A stretch of 64,000 nt of DNA from Pseudovibrio sp000156235. GTDB taxonomy: Bacteria > Pseudomonadota > Alphaproteobacteria > Rhizobiales > Stappiaceae. This document shows positions 60,098-64,000 of the stretch, one piece after another (positions within the stretch are counted from its first letter, which is position 1; each line of letters begins with the position of its first letter). The notes under the pieces were generated by a model. That model was not told the origin of the DNA. It saw only the letters and a program-made list of their open reading frames with translations, and did no database searches. Made by a program: the position numbers and the translations under genes. The DNA is taken from positions 1-64,000 of the forward strand of contig NZ_DS996806.1 in assembly GCF_000156235.1 (NCBI RefSeq), written 5' to 3'.

Positions 60098-62182
60098 TTA
60101 GCGTCCTTCGCGGTACCAGGTGAAGGACAGCAGCCCCAGTAGCAATGCGAGGCCGAGGAAGCCGATCAGCAGTGGGTAGCGGTCTATGCCGTTCAGGATG
60201 CTTGCATCTGTGCGTTTGATACCGATCCAGCCGCTGCCGTGATACTGGGTGGACGCCCGTTGTGCGATGACGTTAGGCAGGGATAGAGATGCTCCATCAT
60301 CACCGCCAATCCGCAGTGCTGTGCCACCTGTTTGTGTGGTGACGCCGGAGAGCTTGTCAGGTGTGGAAACGACTTCCAGAAACTCTCGTGGGTTCGGTGG
60401 GCCAACATTAATGAGTGCGGTGTGTGCGCCATCGGTGGCAGAGTAGAGACCGAGCTCTTCGGCCTTCACGGAGGCTATCCAGTGACCGGAGTTGTCTTTG
60501 GTCAGCTCCAGTTGTTCCGTTTTGCCTGAAGGCGTAGTGAGAGTCACCGGATCGACCAGATTGGCAAGGGTCTGGCGTTCTGTGATGAGGGTTGAGCCGC
60601 GCAGGGACATGCGCAGGGCTTCTTCTTCCAGATCCGGTTCTTTCATGAGCCAGTGCGCCAGCCTGCGCAGGAGCGGAACATGCGGGCCTCCGCCCTCGTA
60701 GCCTCTGGCCCACAGCCAGACGTGATCGGAGAGCAGGGCAGCTACGCGGCCTTTGCCAACGCGGCTGAGGACGAGCAAGGGCTTATCGCCCAGCGCGGTC
60801 ATGATGGGCTGGCCTTCCTGAACATTTGCCCCAACCAGTCGGAACCATTTGCTCCATTGTGGTGGTGTCTGCCCAGCTCCCGGTAGATCACGGGTGACTG
60901 GATGGCGCAGGCCGAGTTCTGATACATTGGCGTGGAACGGCTCTTCGAAGATTTCTCCGGTTGGAGCTGCCGGAAGCACGCGGCCCAGCGGGGTTCGGAA
61001 GATGCTGTTGACCTCAGCGTAGTCCGGCCCACCTGCGATGAGCACTGCACCGCCATCATTCACGTATCTTGCGATGTTATCGAAATAGAGCAAGGGCAGC
61101 ACGCCGCGGCGCTCGTAACGGTCGAAGATGATGAGGTCGAACTCGTCAATCTTGACGGAGAACAGCTCGCGGGTTGGGAAGGCGATCAGGGACAGCTGAT
61201 TGATCGGCGTGCCGTCCTGCTTTTCCGGCGGGCGCAGGATCGTGAAGTGGACGAGATCAACAGACGCATCTGATTTGAGCAGGTTGCGCCACGTGCGCTC
61301 ACCTGCGTGGGGAGAGCCGGAGACCAGAAGGACACGCAGATTTTCGCGAACACCATCAATGGTGACGAGGGCGCGGTTGTTGAGTGGAGTGAGCTCCCCT
61401 TCAAGGGCTTCCACCTCAAACTCATAGATGTTCTGGCCGCCATGTTCGATTTCAACGGCGATTTCAGCAGGGTAACCGGAGGAGATGAACTGTTTGGAAA
61501 GGATATCGCCGTTGCGGCGGACGGTGATCTCTGCGCGATTGCCATAGGGCTGCAAAGAGCCTTCTTCCACTAACTCGAGCTGAACCACCTGTGTTGAGCC
61601 AACCAGTCCAAAGCGTGGGGCCTTGGCGACTTTCAGGCGGCGGTCAAACTCGCCTTCACGACCTGTGATGAGGGCGTGGACAGGAGCTGAGAAACCCAGC
61701 TTCTCCGCAGTTGCCGGAATATCGTGGATCTGTCCATCAGTGATGACGATAGCTCCGGCGATCCTTTCTGGCGGGACGTCGGCGAGCTCATTGGAGATGG
61801 CGGTGAATGCACGGGTGCCATCACCGGTTTCCATGGAGGTGTCGTTGAGCGAAACCTGCCGCAGATCTATTCCATCGAGAGCTTGCAGTTGAGAGACGAT
61901 TTCTTCTCTTGCTGCTTCTGTCAGCTCGGCTCGATTTTCCAATTGCTGGCTCTGGCTGTTGTCAGAGACCACCACAACGGTGCTTGGCAGATACTCGCGA
62001 TCTTCGCGCAGGACGGCGGGATTGAGCAGGGCCAGCACAAGCAGGGCGAGGGCAAGGGAACGGATGAGGGCGCCGCGCATGCCCACAAAGAGCAGGTAGG
62101 CACAGACCAGAGTTATGATCACTCCAAGCGCGATTATTGCCGGAAGGGGCAAAAGCGGATCGATGGAAAGAGACCATGTCAT
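60098..62182 (-). CDS. large membrane protein with vWA/GATase-like region (MoxR-DUF4159 cluster)
   Basis: 694-residue inner-membrane protein: two N-terminal membrane helices (about 12-60), a periplasmic region with a degenerate von Willebrand A-like segment (TVVVVSDNSQSQQ, IAGAIVITDGQIHD), an amidotransferase-fold region (LRVLLVSGSPHAGERTWRNLL, DGGAVLIAGGPDYAEV) and a C-terminal membrane helix (about 670-688). Such genes stand beside DUF4159, DUF58 and MoxR genes; the system is thought to assemble or mature envelope or metal-dependent complexes, but no reaction is known. It lies 35 bases after the next gene and is probably its operon partner. Confidence 0.82.
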   Translation of the reverse strand: MTWSLSIDPLLPLPAIIALGVIITLVCAYLLFVGMRGALIRSLALALLVLALLNPAVLREDREYLPSTVVVVSDNSQSQQLENRAELTEAAREEIVSQLQALDGIDLRQVSLNDTSMETGDGTRAFTAISNELADVPPERIAGAIVITDGQIHDIPATAEKLGFSAPVHALITGREGEFDRRLKVAKAPRFGLVGSTQVVQLELVEEGSLQPYGNRAEITVRRNGDILSKQFISSGYPAEIAVEIEHGGQNIYEFEVEALEGELTPLNNRALVTIDGVRENLRVLLVSGSPHAGERTWRNLLKSDASVDLVHFTILRPPEKQDGTPINQLSLIAFPTRELFSVKIDEFDLIIFDRYERRGVLPLLYFDNIARYVNDGGAVLIAGGPDYAEVNSIFRTPLGRVLPAAPTGEIFEEPFHANVSELGLRHPVTRDLPGAGQTPPQWSKWFRLVGANVQEGQPIMTALGDKPLLVLSRVGKGRVAALLSDHVWLWARGYEGGGPHVPLLRRLAHWLMKEPDLEEEALRMSLRGSTLITERQTLANLVDPVTLTTPSGKTEQLELTKDNSGHWIASVKAEELGLYSATDGAHTALINVGPPNPREFLEVVSTPDKLSGVTTQTGGTALRIGGDDGASLSLPNVIAQRASTQYHGSGWIGIKRTDASILNGIDRYPLLIGFLGLALLLGLLSFTWYREGR

Positions 62183-62217
62183 GTGTGTTGCTGTGCTCCG
62201 CGTTGAGTTGCTGCTTG

Positions 62218-64000
62218 TTATTGACCGATACGTTCCAGCAGGGCAGGGATGTGGACCTGATCTGCCTTGTAGTTGCCTGTCATGGTGTACATGAGGATGT
62301 TTATGCCGACGCGTGCTGCCATTTCGCGCTGGTTTCCGTCTGCCGGGATGGTTGGGTACAGATAGTTGCCTTGCGTATCGATGGCCCAGGCGGCGGCGAA
62401 GTCATTGCCGCTGATCATGATGGGAGAGACGCCGTCGCCCGCTCGCACCGGACGACTGCCGTCAGATGTGGTGGCGCTGGCCTGCACCCACATGGGGCTT
62501 TGATTGTAGCGGCCGGGGAAGTCATCCAGAATGTAGAAAGTCTTTGTCAGCACGTGATCCTGAGGGACTGGTTCCAGACTCGGGATATCCAACCCTCTGA
62601 GCAGTTGCTGCAGCTTGAGTTTGTTGGGTGAGTTGGAGCCGGTGCCATAGGCATCGCGGGTATCAAACAGGATGGTGCCGCCGTTGCGCATGTAAGCGCC
62701 GATACGGGACATGGCCTCGGGGCTCGGCATCTGCATGGCAGCATCAATGGGCCAGTAGATGATTGGGAAGAAGGCCAGCTCATTTTCTTGTAGGTCCAGC
62801 CCTATAGGAGCTTCTGGCTCCAGTGCAGTGCGGTCTGTGAGCAGGCGGGTGAGGCCGAACAGTCCGGCACGGCTAATCTCGTCCACCTCTGGCACGCCCG
62901 TCATCACATAGGCAAGGCGGGTGTCTAGGGAGGCATCCAGCGCGAAGAGTTCGCTTGTGTCTTGCGCCTGAACTTTGTCTGCGCCGGTCAGGCTCAGACT
63001 GGAGGCGAGGAGCAGGAGGATGGCGGCGTGGGTGAACTGGTTGCGGCGCAGCTTGCCGGACAGCCAGAGCAGGGCGAGGGTATCCAGCAGGGCTAGCAGG
63101 ATGGCGATGGAGAAGAACCAGCCGCGCAGGTCCAGGGGCTTTTCTGAAGGGTAATCGAGGATCGTGGCCATGGAGAGTGGCTTCAGGTCAAGCGGAACCA
63201 GATTGTCTTCGTCTTCCATCAGGTTGAGTGCGCGGGCTGCATCCTCAGTGCCATACAGGCCCGGAGGGGTTGTGCGCCCCGGATGGGTGGTTGCGAAGTC
63301 GCGTTCCAGGATGGGTTGGTGATTGGCTGATGGCGGGGTGAGTTTGCCATAGCCATCCAGCATTTTGAGTAGCGGCAGAGCGGCAGCTGATGCTGTGCCA
63401 TCGGCTTCCTCATCCGGATTATACACTGCGGTTGAGGAGATGCTTGTGATGGCGCGCAGCATGTCTACGAAACCACCAGAAAGAGGCAGATTGGACCACT
63501 TGGTGTCCGGGGTAACATGGAACAGCACGATGGTGCCGTTGCCGTGTTTCTTGGCGGTGACAAGCGGTGTGCCATCTTCCAGTGAAGCCCATGTTCTGTC
63601 AGGCAGGTCAGCAGTTGGTTCTGCAAGAACTTGGCGATTGACGGTCACGTCCTTTGGTAGTGAAATTGCGCGGAAGGGGCTGTTTTCAGAAAATGACTTG
63701 AGCGCCTGAGGTTCTTTCCAGGAGAGAGAGCCGCCCAGCTTGCGGTCACCCAGACGGAGAGCGACCGGGATCAGCGAGTCTTGCTTTTCTGGAAGCTGTG
63801 GGCCTGCGAAGCGGATCAAGGTACCACCCTTGGAAACCCAGTTTGCGATGTCTGCTTCCGTGTTCTTGGGCAGGGTGCCAACTTCAGCCAGAACGAGGAC
63901 GGAGATGCCCTTGTCGAAATAGTCTGAGATGGCTGCCACGATATCCGTGCTTTTTGCGGGCGGCAGGTCTGCAAATGGAGAAAGCGCGCGCTCCAGATAG
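62218..64000 (-). CDS. DUF4159 membrane protein, N terminus beyond the window
   Basis: At least 593 residues, open to the right edge of the window with no start, so the N-terminal BatA-like membrane part is missing. The visible part has an amidotransferase-like segment (VLAEVGTLPKNTEADIANWVSKGGTLIRFAGP), a membrane helix (RGWFFSIAILLALLDTLALLWLSG) and a second hydrophobic helix, then a DUF4159 domain (about the last 220 residues: SLDTRLAYVMTGVPEVDEISRAGL, GTILFDTRDAYGTG, DDFPGRYNQSPMWVQA). Full-length members have about 900 residues. Function is unknown. Coupled with the downstream vWA/GATase-like gene. Confidence 0.88.
   Translation of the reverse strand, partial: YLERALSPFADLPPAKSTDIVAAISDYFDKGISVLVLAEVGTLPKNTEADIANWVSKGGTLIRFAGPQLPEKQDSLIPVALRLGDRKLGGSLSWKEPQALKSFSENSPFRAISLPKDVTVNRQVLAEPTADLPDRTWASLEDGTPLVTAKKHGNGTIVLFHVTPDTKWSNLPLSGGFVDMLRAITSISSTAVYNPDEEADGTASAAALPLLKMLDGYGKLTPPSANHQPILERDFATTHPGRTTPPGLYGTEDAARALNLMEDEDNLVPLDLKPLSMATILDYPSEKPLDLRGWFFSIAILLALLDTLALLWLSGKLRRNQFTHAAILLLLASSLSLTGADKVQAQDTSELFALDASLDTRLAYVMTGVPEVDEISRAGLFGLTRLLTDRTALEPEAPIGLDLQENELAFFPIIYWPIDAAMQMPSPEAMSRIGAYMRNGGTILFDTRDAYGTGSNSPNKLKLQQLLRGLDIPSLEPVPQDHVLTKTFYILDDFPGRYNQSPMWVQASATTSDGSRPVRAGDGVSPIMISGNDFAAAWAIDTQGNYLYPTIPADGNQREMAARVGINILMYTMTGNYKADQVHIPALLERIGQ

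Overview
The window looks like a chromosomal segment of a marine, motile alphaproteobacterium of the Pseudovibrio/Stappiaceae type. This is an inference from gene content: a C-D-A ordered TMAO/DMSO respiration operon, an ECF11 sigma/ChrR pair with its photo-oxidative stress genes, the CtrA-antagonist gene sciP inside a Caulobacter-style fliF-fliG-fliH-fliN-flbD-flhA cluster, and DUF4159-type membrane proteins. No CRISPR array, rRNA operon, insertion sequence or phage gene was seen.

Layout. Positions 1-860 are AT-rich and gene-free. 0.9-10.1 kb is a TMAO respiration locus: torC-torD-torA on the minus strand, divergent torT-torR, and torS convergent with torR. Two TorR-type boxes lie between torC and torT. 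10.2-17.9 kb is a singlet-oxygen/photo-oxidative stress cluster: an Fe-S photolyase, an SDR and a SnoaL-like protein on the plus strand; a translationally coupled operon of an FAD oxidoreductase, a DUF1365 protein and a cyclopropane-fatty-acid synthase on the minus strand; and the ECF sigma/ChrR anti-sigma pair. The divergent spacer carries two TGATCC-N18-TAAAAAG promoters. 18.0-27.3 kb is a non-canonical Pel exopolysaccharide locus: pelDEFG on the minus strand, a divergent deacetylase-only pelA plus a small pelB-like TPR gene, and a stand-alone polygalactosaminidase lipoprotein convergent with pelG. PelD has no GGDEF domain, and no PelC or PelB beta-barrel is encoded nearby.

27.4-32.6 kb is a LacI-regulated ABC importer. 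32.8-40.7 kb is a two-component system followed by a TolC/HlyD/RND tripartite efflux operon. 40.9-41.8 kb holds two small AT-rich genes (PH-SHOCT protein and membrane protein). tRNA-Met and mnmA follow. 44.2-55.5 kb is a flagellar cluster (fliK, flgD, sciP, fliF, fliG, fliH, fliN, flbD, flhA) with a sigma-54-type promoter in front of fliK and a CtrA-type box in front of fliF; the cluster encodes its own sigma-54 activator, FlbD. 55.6-60.0 kb is a mixed set (two GNAT acetyltransferases, a membrane protein, a metallophosphoesterase, a Nudix hydrolase, a possible 38-residue protein and several structured intergenic segments). 60.1-64.0 kb holds two large membrane proteins of the MoxR/DUF58/DUF4159 type, the second cut by the window end.

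The least ordinary parts are the rearranged Pel locus, the tor-box pair overlapping the torT start, and the structured leader before the GNAT gene at 59.47 kb.
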